DNA of 64,000 nt, from NCBI GenBank assembly GCA_900088475.1, contig FLMG01002540.1, positions 62,001-126,000 of the forward strand. The letters run 5' to 3'. The stretch comes from Hyphochytrium catenoides. Taxonomy: Eukaryota > Sar > Hyphochytriomycetes > Hyphochytriales > Hyphochytriaceae. The translations under genes were made by a program, and so were the position numbers. Position 1 is the stretch's first letter. Every line of letters begins with the position of its first letter. Under the pieces are notes generated by a model that was not told the origin of the DNA, ran no database searches, and saw only the letters and a program-made list of their open reading frames with translations. Below are positions 10,666-22,810 of this stretch, piece after piece.

Positions 10666-13600
10666 TCAGTCCTCTTCTTCCCCTTCTTCGGCAAAGGAAA
10701 CCGCACAGGCTGTGCCGATCAGATCAATGCAGCTTTCGATTTCCGTATAAATACTGAAGCAAGAGATTGTTAGCCCTGGGCAGTGGATGGGAGAGAGGGA
10801 ACATCCCAGAGAGTTGAAAAGAGGACAGAAGAGACGCAACAGTTGGATCCTGACGAAGCATAGGGTAGGGGCATGGGGAAGAAAAAGCGGTGGCCGTAGC
10901 CACGTCACTTCAATTTCCCTCTCCTACCTCTGGTTGCTAGGGCTAAGAGGCTTGACATGGGCAAGCGCTTGAGATAGTAGATGCTTGACCTCATTGGGGG
11001 TGAGGTTTGCACACTCTCGGAGAGCCATAAGAAGAGTTATGCAGCTCGTTATTAGCTGAAACATCTGTTCTCCTTCTTCCTTTCTGTCCCCTAGTCCCGC
11101 ACTTGTGGGGCTCTGATGCTGCTGAATCAACTTCACTGAAGAGTTGCGGCAAGCTTGCAAAATTTCTGAATTACAATGGAGAGGGGTTGAGCAAGCAGTT
11201 GTATGTCACATAAGGAGGCAGGAATTCACCGGGTAAGAAAGAGGTTCGGGGCAAGAGCAAAAACCGCTAACAAATGACTACTTACTGTCTAGGTTTTCCT
11301 TTTGCAAGCTGCTGAGTGTCAAGCTGGTTTCACCGTTGAGTGCAGCCCAGGGGGAGCGTTCCTGATTCTGCACATATAGGAGAAAAACGCGGAATCTTCG
11401 TTAGCTAATGGTTTAAGCTAAACATAGCCTCATGTGGAGTTTAATGGCTCGTCAACCTCTCCAGCAGATTCTTCATCTTCAATCTTTAGAAGGATATACA
11501 CACTCTGCACTCATTATTCATACCTGGATATGCGACAACTCTCTAAACTTCTGCATTGCAACATCAAGCACTTCGTTGGTCCGCTCCAAGTTCGCTCTCA
11601 GCCAGTTATACTGTGCTACGAAAGGACGGGGATAATCCAGTGTGCTTTGTCCAACCGTGGTGCCCTTAGCCTTAATATTAACAAAATGAGAGGATACAAA
11701 TTCATCAGAAGCAGGTTAGCAAGGGTTGGCACTCTATGAGTCGACGTAAGGGCTTGTTGCGTAGAGTAGTAAAAGAGTGATAAGCACATCATCATCACAA
11801 CGGTCTGGCAGTAGGTCTTAGAGAGAGCATTTAACAGACTTACCATATTACTTGCTTCCTGGTTCATCTCTTTCAATTCTGAGAGGATAGCTTCTTTCCT
11901 GTCGAGGATTCGCCCCAGCTTTGATAAAATGTTCATTTCTCGTGGCTGCCACTTGGGGGCTTTAGCCAAAGGCAGGGAGCGTCAGATGGGTTATCAGGAG
12001 AGGTCAGACATATTTATCACCTTGCAGCATCCGTGCGTGATTTAGCTGGAAATGAAGCAGTTTCGAGGTCGACTCAAAGGTTTCATCAGTGGAAACCATC
12101 ACCTGAAGACCATCTCAGGTCAGTTCAACCGACAGAGATGAAGTTGTAAAGTTTAACGGTATATCAGATTTCGAAAGAGAAGCCATCTCTCTTCCCGTCA
12201 AACTCTGAGTTACTAGGTAAAGAGGACAGTCTGAAGTTTTGACGGAAAGCATGACAAAGATAAAGGCCCACAATAGGTCCACATTGACAACAAGCCGAAT
12301 CTTACCTTGTTCTGACTCTCTATGGCTGCTTTCTCAGTGTCACTGAGAATAGTCACACCCACAGAGGTTACTGGAATTTTGGCTCTTTCATGGAGGAGAG
12401 GTGGGGGGTCATGGCCCTGCAATCAGGGAAGTTAAGTCAGCGTACAGCGTTGTTCCTGCTCTTAGAGCTCGAGGCCACCTTTGCCTCCCTCGCCAACCTC
12501 ATTCCTCTTTACTTCCCTATGTCTGCCCATGCACCACACAATGCCTGACATTTGGCTGGGAGTGATACCAATCTCCAGTGGTCCTATGGACATTTCTTCG
12601 TCCATCTCTGTCAATTTCCCCATAGCTATCATGCTAATAAGTGCCATACCAGGATGGCAGTATCTGGGAGAAGTTCTACTCCGAGTTGTGGGATATCAAA
12701 CTGCACTCGGTAGAGACATTCTGAGTGGTCCGCCGTCAAAATCTTCCCAACATGAAGTTGTTTTGCCTTTGGGTGGTACGCTGAATGGCAAGAAGGCACC
12801 CAGGAGAGTAAGGTTATGCTTACGGATGACTAAGATAAGGTCAACCACCGTATAACAGATAGCACCGATTCTTCTCATAAAGAAGAGAGGCGCAGGCATT
12901 ACGGGGGTGGATCACTTCGAAACATTAAGAGGAGTGGATTATGCTACAGTGCAACTAGGACTGTTACCAGTTACGCGCTGGCCCACAGCCAAAGCAGCAG
13001 GAACAGCGTATGGAAAGTCCTCGGGCAAAGGACGATTTGGTTGCTTCAGATAAGGACGTCGTCAGTAGTGTGTTAGTGCTCTCTCCAGCTGCTCTCGTTC
13101 TCCATGTGTCTCTCTCGGTCTCCTCCTTAAGCTTGAGCTTGCCAAGCTGTCGAGAATCATTGGGCTTGAAGTAGCCGCAGCTCTCTTTCCTTGACATTGC
13201 TTTATCCAAAGGAAACTCACCCTGTTCTTTTGCTGTGCTCGTATTTGGTGTCTATATTCCGCTAACCTTCTCCTTTCTGCTCCTAAAAAGGCGCGACTTA
13301 ACCGACGTGGGCGTCCCATCGCAGCACGAAGGATGGCCCATTCTGGACGGGAAAGGGAGGTCACCTGCCCACACATATAGCAAGAGGCGTGCCGGAGTAA
13401 GGACATGTATTATATCAGAGAGCGAGAGGTGGTCACTGCTATTCACACTAAGACCTGGTCAGAAGACGACAAGTAGGGGGAGACAATTGAAGAAGACAAC
13501 AGTATCAATAGAAGAAGACAACAGTATGAGAGAAGAGAGACATACAGAATGGAAGACACTATTTCCAGCAGCAAGAAGCTACTTAGGCTTTCGCTAAGCT

Positions 13601-15991
13601 TTGCATGACAAGTTCAAAAGTTTGGTCCAGTATTGCGGGCGGTTTTTTCCAAATGCAGAGAAAGGAAGAGAGGCCTTGGCAAGCTGTCGTGTTATCTTCT
13701 TCGTCGCTTACCTCATCCTTTCCTTGTATCCGTAAGCACTCAATAAATTCGTTGTGCAAAAAGTATTCTCTGTCTAAACTGCTATAAAACCACTCAAACA
13801 TTGCCCAGAGCTTCAGGCCCGATGTTAAGCCATTAACTAGTTCTGACACCTTAGCGGCGTAAATCTCAGGTGAAGAAGATAGAGATGGGATGGTACGCAT
13901 CTTCTGGGCGGTGGACTGTTTTGACATAACCAGAAAAGGGTTGGAAGTGAGATCTCACGAGAAGGTGAAGAACGACAAAGGAGTCTGTTTGGTCGTGGAG
14001 CGACCAGTGTTGCTGGACTGCCAGAGTCCAAAAGGGAACTGAAATTGAGCAAGACAAACAACGTATTGAGAGCTGAAGCCAGGAACCTGGAAAGCCCCGG
14101 GAACTCCGTCAACAATCTTCTTTCTCCTGTCTTTCCGCGCACCCCCAAGACCTGAGCCTCCTGCATATACTGACGCCCTCAGCTCTCCATCAGCTTGGAG
14201 CTCCATTATGGTCTCTCTACAGGAGGAAGGGGATGCAGGTTCAATTTATGCCCCTGCAACTATTCAAGAGATAGCCAACGCATGCTGTTGCACCTCAAAC
14301 ATCACTTTCTCTCCATTCCGATTCCTACTTTCTCTCTCTCTTGTCTTCTCCGTTCTCTTCTTTCTTTCCCATTGCACACAGCCCTCTGTGTCCTATACAG
14401 ACCGCCTAACTGCCGTTTGTGCTTGGTGGTTCTTTCTGTAACACCCCTGCCGAACCTTAATTCTTTCTGTCTTGCTTTTGAAGAAGGCGTTCTTCTTGGG
14501 GTTGTCTTGGGCTTCTTCGCGGACGCAACCGGAGAACCTTCATTGAAGAGTCTTCGTTTTCCTCTCTTCCCACTCACATTCTAATCACGAGACAGGGTAG
14601 TACAAGAGCTAATGAGGGTTTACTCGATCCGGTGCCCTTTTCATAATCTAAGTTATGCTTGTACACACTCAAGTGTCCCCTCTCGCTCCAATGAACCCCA
14701 AGATTCTCCCTTCATACGACCAAGCGCGTGTTGAAGTTACCTGTTCACTTCTGCTTGGCACTTTGGTGCTTCCTGGACTCGTCTTGCTGGATGGAGTCTG
14801 GTTTGCCCAAACAGAGCACAAGTCATACACAAAAGGGCAAGAGTGGAGGAAGGAAATACGAGCAAGCCCTCAGTCGGACACATGCATTCGGTCTTGTTAA
14901 TAGAAGGCCAAAGCCAAAAACGTAGGTTGATGAGAGAATAATGGTGAAAGAATGACAGGTCAGGGGAAGAATTTTTGGTTACAGAGATCTCTTGGTGTCT
15001 GCTGGAGGCGGAATGAACGGGCTGCTGAGGACTATCACTGGCGAGTTCGCTGTCACTGGTGGACTCAGAATCACTACTAGCGTCACCTGGAGCAAAGGGT
15101 TAATCTAAGTCCCATTCCTTGGTTTAGAGCTGGCGAAGACAAAATGCTAAATTGTAAGGATAGTAAATAGGAAAAAGAATAGTAGGAAGATAACCTAGGC
15201 GGAGAAGAAGAGTGAAGGAGCACCTTCAGCCAAGACTAAGAAAGTAAGAATGCCCTCACGCTAGAAGTTCAACGGATCGTTTGAGTCGCATCATCACTCA
15301 GAGGGATAGAAAAGGGAGAAACACTCACTCTTCTTGTAGAAACGCTGCACGACATCTATTAGCTCCTCAGGAGTTCCCCCGTTTGTCTTCCCTTTCTGAA
15401 GTTTGAAGTAATATTTAACAAGTTCCACCTGCAGCAAGGTGATGCAAGCGGAGAGACAGTGGGAGAAGGAAGGAGGATGACGAGAGGCCGAGGAGACAGT
15501 CAGCAGATATGGAAAGGGGTCAAGGAAACAAAGAGAGGATCAGCGAGTAGCTGGTCGTGTGCTGGTACAAAGGCGATGGAAGAGCAGCAAACCTTGGAAA
15601 GTGCTCGACATTCTGAAGCTTTTCGAGAGGGAATAGCTAAGGCCACTGCATCCCAGTCTCTCCCATACTTGTTAAATGCTAGGGGCGGATAGTGAGTGTA
15701 AGAACCGTTACAAGTCACCGCAGAGTCAAGGAGAAACGATGAGAATAGAGCTGCAGACGGGAAACTGTGGACCAATACAGCGCACAAACAAGAGAGGGGT
15801 AGTATCAACGCAAACGACAGAACAGCAAGCGAAGTATCAGCCAGGAAAGAATGATAGATAGACACTGCGCGAGCGACAGGGTCACCGGAAAGACTATGAT
15901 TTCTTGCCGTACCGTGAAAGAAGAGCTTCACCTCTAAGTCCGTCCACCTAGGACCCAAGGACTCATACTTTCCAGGACTATGTCTCGACAT
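10666..15991 (-). CDS. LIN9: LIN9/ALWAYS EARLY protein with SANT and DIRP domains
   Basis: LIN9 is a core MuvB subunit; in the DREAM and MYB-MuvB complexes it governs cell-cycle gene repression and activation in the nucleus. Start ATG at 15991 (MSRHSPGKYESLGP). Exons 1 and 2 splice at CACG|GTACGG to give a SANT/Myb repeat: RWTDLEVKLFFHAFNKYGRD, then WDAVALAIPSRKASECRAL, then VELVKYYFKLQKGKTNGGTP near 15330-15430. This N-terminal SANT is the arrangement known from plant ALWAYS EARLY proteins. A Ser/Asp-rich exon (about 15000-15090) and a Lys/Arg-rich exon (about 14370-14577, SGKRGKRRLFNEGSP) follow. The DIRP domain is split: MFEWFYSSLDREYF (about 13700-13830), LSRPEWAILRAAMGRPRRLS and FLGAERRRLAEYRHQIRAQQ (about 13220-13370), then LYRVQFDIPQLGVELLPDTA near 12660-12770. 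The C terminus (10924-11160 plus a last exon) is helical and ends in an acidic tail with TGA at 10666-10668. Middle exon limits are approximate. Confidence 0.87.
13489..13527. repeat. Short tandem duplication, period 22
   Basis: The 17-base string gaagaagacaacagtat occurs at 13489-13505 and 13511-13527, in an intron of the LIN9-like gene. On the minus strand it is pyrimidine-rich, so it lengthens the tract upstream of the following acceptor. Confidence 0.85.
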
Positions 15992-17073
15992 CTTGTCAGA
16001 AGACTGGTCCGAACAATAGCTCAGAGAACAAGGCGCTCACAAACCCGAGGATGACCAACCACGACGACAATTAAAGCACCTGCGGCTCCAGCAGGTGTCG
16101 GCGGAACCTATCCAACAGCCAAACGCGCAAAGTAACAAAGCTTCAAGAGGAAAAGAAGCAGGCAAGGGCAGGTGGCATGCAAGACGGAGGAAAGTAAGCG
16201 GAGGACGGAGGAAAGCCGTCGAAGCAACGATTCAAGGACAAAGACTTCCGCTCTGTCGCGCCGCAACCCCTACAAAGACAAACACTATGACGGTACAAGG
16301 CCAACTCATAGTTCCTATGGGACGGACATCTCGTGAGTTATCGCTTATCTAGTGCGTCCTCTGTCTGCCCGTTCCTCTTGCCTTAGTTCGATAAATACGT
16401 CTTTCCCCTTCACACTCGCTGCGGCTAACCACCTCTCTGTCTTCCTCTCAGCGGCTCCTATTATTGTTACTTGTGACCAGGAAATTTGATGAGAAACCAA
16501 ACTCATAATTCGAAGTTGGTTGGTCCCCTCTCGAAAAGAGGGAAGCGACTTTCACATCCCTCGTTCCGATTGAAAATTCATGATATAAAATTGAGAGGAT
16601 ATGGAACCCTCATTAATCCTATAACAAATAGCCACGACAGACTGTTAGGTTAAATCTTCCAACTCTTGCACGACACAGTAATCATATGATAGTTATCTCT
16701 GGGAGGCTTCTAGCTTCTGATGATTGATTATGAAATGATGAGTGCAAGACAGAGAGGACGAGCACAACGTAGAACTTGGAAGTGTGAACAAGGTGAGATT
16801 TTCACCTGTGATGATGAGAAGCGAAAGTGGAGCAGCTTGCTTGCCTGCTTCCTAGAAAGTACAAAGCAAGTGGAGCACGAAGGAGTATTGCCACAGAACT
16901 GAAGCTCCAGCAGGCAAGCTCCTCTTCAGGCTTTGCTGATGAGAACCTTCTCCTCCAGTAGAAGGCGTAGCTCGTCAGCTTATCAGGGACTTTCCCGTGA
17001 GCCAAGGGAAGGTTCAGTTTCTGCTACCTGTCAAAGCTCAGCCACTTTCTGGCGAGCATTCACCTAAGTGACC
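15992..17073. promoter_or_regulatory. Divergent region between LIN9-like and ARM-repeat genes
   Basis: About 1.1 kb between two divergent start codons, presumably holding both promoters and 5' leaders. Around 16530-16550 the sequence cccctctcgaaaagaggg can fold into a short hairpin. 16560-16700 is visibly richer in A and T than its surroundings. A plus-strand frame at 16095-16352 has low-complexity, highly charged content and I do not think it is a gene. Confidence 0.4.
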
Positions 17074-19987
17074 ATGGCATCTAAAATACCTCGTGTAGCG
17101 CCGCGACTTCTCGTAAGAGCTTTGAAGCGAGGAGCTCCCTGCCTCACTAAGGCAACTCCATTCCACAATCAATTCACTGTAACGTCTTCTGCAAGCTTAA
17201 TAATAGCTCACTCTCCATATGGAATGGCAGTCATTTGCAGAAGGACGTTCTCTGCGGTTTCTGAAACTTACTCTCTTACGGATCGAGAAGAAGAGTTGAA
17301 GCAGAATGTCGCGAGGCTCAACAAAGCAAGCACCGCGACCGAGTGGGAAGAAGTAGCTGTGTCTATATCAAGAGTAATTTTAGAGCTGGATGCCTACGAT
17401 GAGGAGTCCAAGCGCAGATATATCGCTGTGGTAATACACCAAGACCCAGGTTATTCTTCAGGCACTCACGAACCCTTTGGCCCTAAGCTCGGGTGGCGAA
17501 GCCCTCTTGCAATTTTATTCTTTGTTCTTGATCGACGTGATGCAACTGTTCCATGACTCTTGTTACGTTCTTCGCCCTCTGCGCATGCAGTCCTCCTCTA
17601 ACTAAAGTGAACCTCACCTTCCTTACCCCTGGTAGCCCGTTAATGCCCTCTCTTGCTCCAATGGCTCTCCTTTTAGTTCCAACAATCAGGTGGTGTGAAA
17701 CGACTGATTCAAAAGGTACACGAAGGTAGAGCAGGGGTCGGGACGTGGTTCTTGCTAGCTCAGTGTGCCTCTGTGGAAAAACCTGCCCTCGCAATAATTG
17801 CCAGCGGTGCTTTGATGTATGCCCGTGCCACGCTGCTCAGAAATGGAGGAGAAAAAGAAATCGCGCTTTACTCCTTACTCTTAACAAACACCTCCAAGCA
17901 TCCCTCCAGTTTGCCGGAGGTGGGGTTGTGTTCTCGGTCTCTCTGTTCGCTATTTTATCTTATCTTTATTCGTCTCCCTTCCACATAAGCTCATTTCTGT
18001 CCTCTTCCTCCCCCTAACAACACATACTCCCCTATTTCATCCCAATAGTCTTCTATTGTATGGCTTCTTCAAAGATGATCTGCCCGCTGTCTGCTAGCAC
18101 TGCTTACTCGCCATGGCACTCGTATGCCCTTAGACTTCTAGCATTTGTGCTTTCATGGACTAAGGTTATCATTCTTACCCCACTGTAGATCACGAAGCGC
18201 TCACGATGGGCGAACGACATCCTCGAAGGCCTTGAAAGCACGTCCACCTCCGAAGTCGCCGCGACAGCCCTTGCCATAGGTATGTCCTCAATGGCAGTTT
18301 ATTCCTGCATTTGACGGTGGCATCTATTCCCGTTTAGCTCTCTTCCTAGCCATAAGGCATGGAGGTCGAGTCGCCAAACTCACCGACTTCTCTGGCGTCC
18401 TTTGACAGGCAACTTCGTCTCTAACGTGGCTATTTGGGAGGACATAAACTGGAAGTTTCGTCGTGACCTTTTACAAAGACTCCTCTCTGCGCTGCGAGAT
18501 GGACCTAGAGGAGGTTGGCATATTCGAAATGTTTATAAAACCAAGCGCTAAACGAGCACTGTGTCTAATCGTAACTCTGTGGGCTTTTCCTTATGGTCGG
18601 TGCGCTATGGCATCTACGGTGGGTCTATCAACGCGGTGACCCAAGAATCGGTAAAACTAGCTGTAATCGGTGCCATAGGCAATCTCTGTGCGGATCACCA
18701 GGAAGCCCAGCGCTTTCTTGTAGAGGTAAGAGGTGTCTTTTCGTTCTTGGAACATGCGTTATATGCATGTTGTGAACATGTATTCGTGAGCTCCACCATT
18801 GCTTTCAGCGTTTCGTGTGCTAGACAACTGTTCCTTGTCCACTACACGGAATTGAGTGGAGGAAGAGATGGTTGAACCAGACTTTACCTTTCCTATAGTT
18901 ATTCTATGTTATGATTCTTAGTCGGTCTGGGCACTGTCTCATTTGACTCATGTAACAGCAAGAGGGGATGGGCGATCTGGTCGTGCTGCTGTCATATGCA
19001 ACTTCAAGCCGTGAAGTGAGTATGCTCTCGTGTATGATGAAGACATGTCCTGACGCAATTTTCTAGTAGTGTTTCACGTGTATCCTAAATCATTCCCTAC
19101 CCCCTATCGCAGGTATCCTAAATCATTCCCTACCCCTTATCGCAGGTATCACAGGCAGCGTGTTGGGCTGCTTTTCAGATTATGGGATGCAAAGAAGCTC
19201 AGGATGAATTTCTTGACCTGGGAGGCGTCGACATTTTATGTCATAAGCTTGTGCAAGCCGAGACCGAGGTAATGCAGACAAGTTTGGAAGAAGGGATTGT
19301 ACATGGTTCACTCTCTTTCTTCTCCTGAGCTCCTATCTCGGTTCAAAATGTTCGATCGCTCTGCTCTCTGGGCCAATCGAGTCGTAAAGGGATGCTTTTC
19401 TCATCACGGCATCATTTTGAATCTCTTCCTCGGTTTTCTTTGCCGTACCAGCGTCTGCATTTAGCTGACAAAGAACAATTTGATCGATCTTCTTCGGCAC
19501 TGTTGTAGCCGAATCTAGTATGTGTGGTAACAGCGCTAAGGGCTGCCTGCCGGGACAATACCAAGGTGAAAGAGAAAGTCTCCCGGACAGACGTGATAGA
19601 AAGGCTGAAGCAGATCTGCTATGATGACGAGATGTCGGCCGCGCAGCGATTCGCAGCTATTCTTCTGGATGAACTGCAAGAGCAATCGGTAATGTGATGC
19701 AAAAGGCTCTTCAAAGTCGGGTCCCTTGAACAGTGGCAAAAAAGACTTCGACTCGGGTGCTTGCTTGTTCTTTTTGCTGAGTCTCTGCCTAGTAGTCCCT
19801 AGTACTATCGGAATCAGAAGGGTCACCTCATCTCGATATGCAGGCATACACAGCCCTTGGTCAGTCGAATCCCGATGTAGACAGTCTCACCTCGGGAGTG
19901 ATTGAGGAGTTGAAGCTTCGAGCGGGTGGTAGGACAAAGAGGAATGAAGGCCATTCAGCCTCAAGATCGACGCCAAATAATGGGTAG
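17074..19987 (+). CDS. ARM-repeat protein with mitochondrial-type N terminus
   Basis: Start ATG at 17074 in a good context (accATGGc). The first about 45 residues (MASKIPRVAPRLLVRALKRG and on) are rich in Arg, Lys, Ala and Ser and lack acidic residues, as in mitochondrial presequences. After a hydrophilic stretch the protein becomes a series of ARM-type helices over many exons: ASVEKPALAIIASGALMYA (about 17765-17820), STSEVAATALAIG (18240-18280), GNFVSNVAIWEDINWKF (18410-18455), VKLAVIGAIGNLCADHQEAQ (18655-18715), MGDLVVLLSYATSSREV (18965-19015), VSQAACWAAFQIMGCKEAQD (19147-19215) and AAQRFAAILLDELQEQS near 19640-19688. The last exon is basic and ends SASRSTPNNG with TAG at 19985-19987. ARM repeats bind other proteins; no partner is evident. 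A duplicated 33-base block lies at one acceptor (separate entry). The 3' end is 194 bases from the next, convergent gene. Confidence 0.75.
19081..19146 (+). repeat. Tandem duplication of a splice acceptor, period 33
   Basis: Two head-to-tail copies (19081-19113 and 19114-19146) differ at one base. Each copy contains a branch-like ctaaat, a pyrimidine-rich stretch and a CAG. The exon coding VSQAACWAAF begins after the second CAG. Use of the first CAG would add 33 bases, that is 11 in-frame codons, and those codons (GTA TCC TAA) include a stop. Confidence 0.92.
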
Positions 19988-20181
19988 TATCCCCCACGTG
20001 AGTGAAGACTAAGAGCCAGAGATAGTATAGCTTAGATCATGGTTAATTATCCTGCAAGAAGCTGTATGGATTATGGGGTTCTAATAAGGGATAAGCGGTA
20101 AATGATCAGGCTACGTGATGTCAAGATGACTTAAATTATGCTAGTAGGATAGCGCTTCCGATGGACGGAGAGATGTTTACT

Positions 20182-21631
20182 TTACACGCCATAAGGCTCC
20201 CAATGCTTCCTAAGTTTAATGGCCTCCTTCTCAGCCTTTTCGGTATTTATAGCTTCGATGGCGTTCATCTCTAACTTTAACGCTTTCATAAGAGGTACAT
20301 CTGGGCCCTGCAGGAAGAAGACTGAGCTACTCTTCGAGGCGCTGAGAAACGCAGTAGCAGATAAAGATTTCGAGGACAGCCAGAGGCACAGAAAAAGGTT
20401 GAAGATGACAAGCGAGAACGGACTGATCTGTATGACACTTGGTAGAAAATCTTACCTCCACCTCCGCTAACGCTTTCATCTGTGCCTTGATGGCTTTCAA
20501 GACCAGTCCTTTGAGCTCACTTGCCGGCCGTCGATAGTAGTTGTTAAAGCAGGGCTTATTCTCGTGGGGCCGTCGATCCCAGACCTGGCCAATATTATCA
20601 CCCTAAAGAGAGAGGGAAGGTTTGTGATTTGAGACATGAGCTGCTCAGCTCTATCTTCCCTCGGCACCTCAGTCAAAACCCGCGCCTGGGAAGAACTAAG
20701 CCGAGTTCCACCCAGAAAAATGCTAAGCTTGCGCGGCTTGAAGTTTCATGGTTTACCTTAACATAGATAAAGGCACCCGGGAAGCCATCAAGCGGCATGG
20801 CATTCGGAGGCACTTCCAGAGACTCCTTTGGAGGCCATTCTATGGCGTAGTTCCACCTATAATACGAATATACGAGTAGTAGACTAAGGCTTCTGAATTG
20901 TCAACAGGTCGGCATGTTGCCTTCAAAATATCCCGCGGCCCCTCGTTCCCTCACTTCCTCTCGGAACCACTTGCCAGTTCCTCTTCCTTTTGGGGCAACA
21001 GCATTGCCTTCCGTAAATCTTCATACGTCTCCTACCTAACGAGTAATGACTGCACTAGCTGGCCTTTTCTGGTGCTGTAAAGATTCTCTGTCCGACTCCT
21101 TTGCTGCAGAAGCGGTGAGAGTTTCCGAGGTGAAGTACCACCTTAGTCCACGGTATGCGTCAAGGGTAGCTTACCTCCGTTATTGACGCCTTTTTGGGCT
21201 TCTCTTTCTCCTTCTTTTCTTTGCCTGATTTCTTCTCTTTGTCCTTGACTTCTTTTGAAGACTTCTCCTTCTTCACCTTGACTTCTTTCACCACTTTGGT
21301 TTCTACGACCTTCTCCTCGCCCTCCCTTTTAATCCTTGTGAACTTCGTCTCGGTTGTTTTATGTAGCTTGGCTAGCGGAATGTCATCGTCGTCCATGTCA
21401 GCAGCCTCGCGCTTGACTCCGTTTGAGGTTGGAGTGCCATTGATGCCCCCCAGGGCCGCAAGTGGAAGATCATCATCACTGGGCAAGTCATTGAAATCGC
21501 TGGAAGGTTGGTGGTAGTGAGTGCAACAAGAACGTTATATTGTGAGGGTCGAATCCCGACTTGATAAACGACAGAGCCTACCCGTTAGACGCTGCGGGTT
21601 CCTCCTTCACAAGAACCGAAGCGATGTTCAT
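20182..21631 (-). CDS. Charged, probably nuclear protein of unknown family
   Basis: Start ATG at 21631 (MNIASVLVKEEPAASNG); the GG|GTAGGC donor joins to an exon reading GDFNDLPSDDDLPLAAL. The N-terminal half carries two acidic DDxPLA boxes (DDDLPLAAL, DDDIPLAKL), sumoylation-like VKEEP and IKRE sites and a long Lys/Glu tract (about residues 75-125), typical of chromatin or nucleolar proteins. The next exons splice to SRTENLYSTRKGQLVQSLL and RWNYAIEWPPKESLEVPP, then AMPLDGFPGAFIYVK, then GDNIGQVWDRRPHENKPCFN and YYRRPASELKGLVLKAIKAQ. The C terminus is helical and charged (LKLEMNAIEAINTEKAEKEA) and ends HWEPYGV with TAA at 20182-20184. The middle block, with its RKG..V..LL.RW, WPP and LDGFPG motifs, looks like a conserved globular domain, but I cannot name it. 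Topoisomerase I was considered because of the charged N terminus and rejected. Confidence 0.65.
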
Positions 21632-22810
21632 GACTCCTTTATTGCACAGTCAATGTGCTAAAAGTCTGCAAGTCCCTTTATGGTGGTGCTCTTCAAGTCA
21701 GTCTCTGCCTTGAGGAGCGCTGCGTCCTTCTCATGTCATTCTCCGACTTCCTGCGGGATCACTGACAAGGGGATTCCCACGGAGACACAGCAATAAAAAG
21801 GTAAGGTGTCGCTGCGGGTTAGCAGTTAGCACAGCACTGTCTTGACCTCTACCCATCGGAGTCTGCTGACCTTGTTCGACCAGGAGATGAAGCTCTGATC
21901 TGGCGATCCTCAGCAGCACCAGAGAGCAACCACCACAGAGGCGCCGCTTGCGTCAAAGTAAATTCACAAACAAAGTGACAAATATTTGCTGCGAATAGTC
22001 CAAAAACAACAAGCTAGGAGTTAGCTTGGTAAAAACTCCGCTTCGTTCGAAGGCTTTGTCACTCAACAAGTAAAAAGGTTCCATTTTCACAGCTTATTTT
22101 CATGGGGTGTGAATTAGCATGTCAGTTTAGGGCTAGGTCGTCAATTGCGCTGATTGTGAGTTAACGTCAGAATTATAGGACGTACTATCCGAAATATAGT
22201 GCGGATACCTTTAGATATTCCGTATTTGACTTTAGACTCACTGACACGGACAAGTTCCTCATGTTTCCCAGAAACTTTTTTGTGCGAAGACGAACAGTGG
22301 TTTCCCATCTCTTCCTCGACTTTCCATAAGAACTACATTGAGTTACGGTCCCTGTCGGCACTCTGTCTTCCAGGTAGCCCATGGTACAGTTCTCTTTTCT
22401 ATGATTCTGTCTCTCTCAAGCTCTTACCTCAGTACAGAATCTCCGTAACCTTTTTGTCAATGTTAGTGAGAGCAGGACCAGTTGTCCATTGTGCGCCTCA
22501 TTGTCCTTCTAACCCTTACCGTCCAGGCCTTCTTGCTAAGCTGCCAGTACATTCCGATCGCCATATCCCAGCAAGAATTGGGCCTTATTCAGCTTAACGT
22601 AAGCTGTTCTGAGGACTAACCTTCCACATCAACTACCAAGTTGACCATTTAGGTCAGAATGAGACCTCTCTGCAACTGCTTGGCCCTGACTATATAGTCC
22701 ACTCGAAATCGGCGCTGTGCGGCGTGAGCGACTCTAAGGGATCCACTACTGCCCGCGTCATCTAAACTGGAGAAGTGATTTTCCTCACGGCTCGGGCACT
22801 AGCACACGCA
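21632..22810. other. Divergent intergenic region, no gene seen
   Basis: About 1.2 kb between two divergent genes, presumably with both promoters and possibly a 5' exon of the downstream gene. No frame in it looks coding. A tRNA-like ggtcgaatcccgac string just inside the neighbouring gene (about 21547-21560) has no matching arms. Confidence 0.4.

Noticed and set aside
14195-14584. Plus-strand open frame of 129 codons, Leu/Ser-rich
   Set aside because: It is the antisense shadow of Lys/Arg-rich exons of the LIN9-like gene.
16095-16352. Plus-strand open frame in the divergent promoter
   Set aside because: Low-complexity charged composition, no splice or domain support, and it lies between two good gene starts.
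21500-21565. ggtcgaatcccgac resembling a tRNA T-arm
   Set aside because: No TTC loop start and no acceptor, D or anticodon arms upstream; it lies in an intron of the charged nuclear protein gene.
20182-21631. Topoisomerase I, suggested by the Lys/Glu-rich N terminus and DDxPL boxes
   Set aside because: The following exons do not match the topoisomerase I core (no FPPPYEPL or catalytic region).
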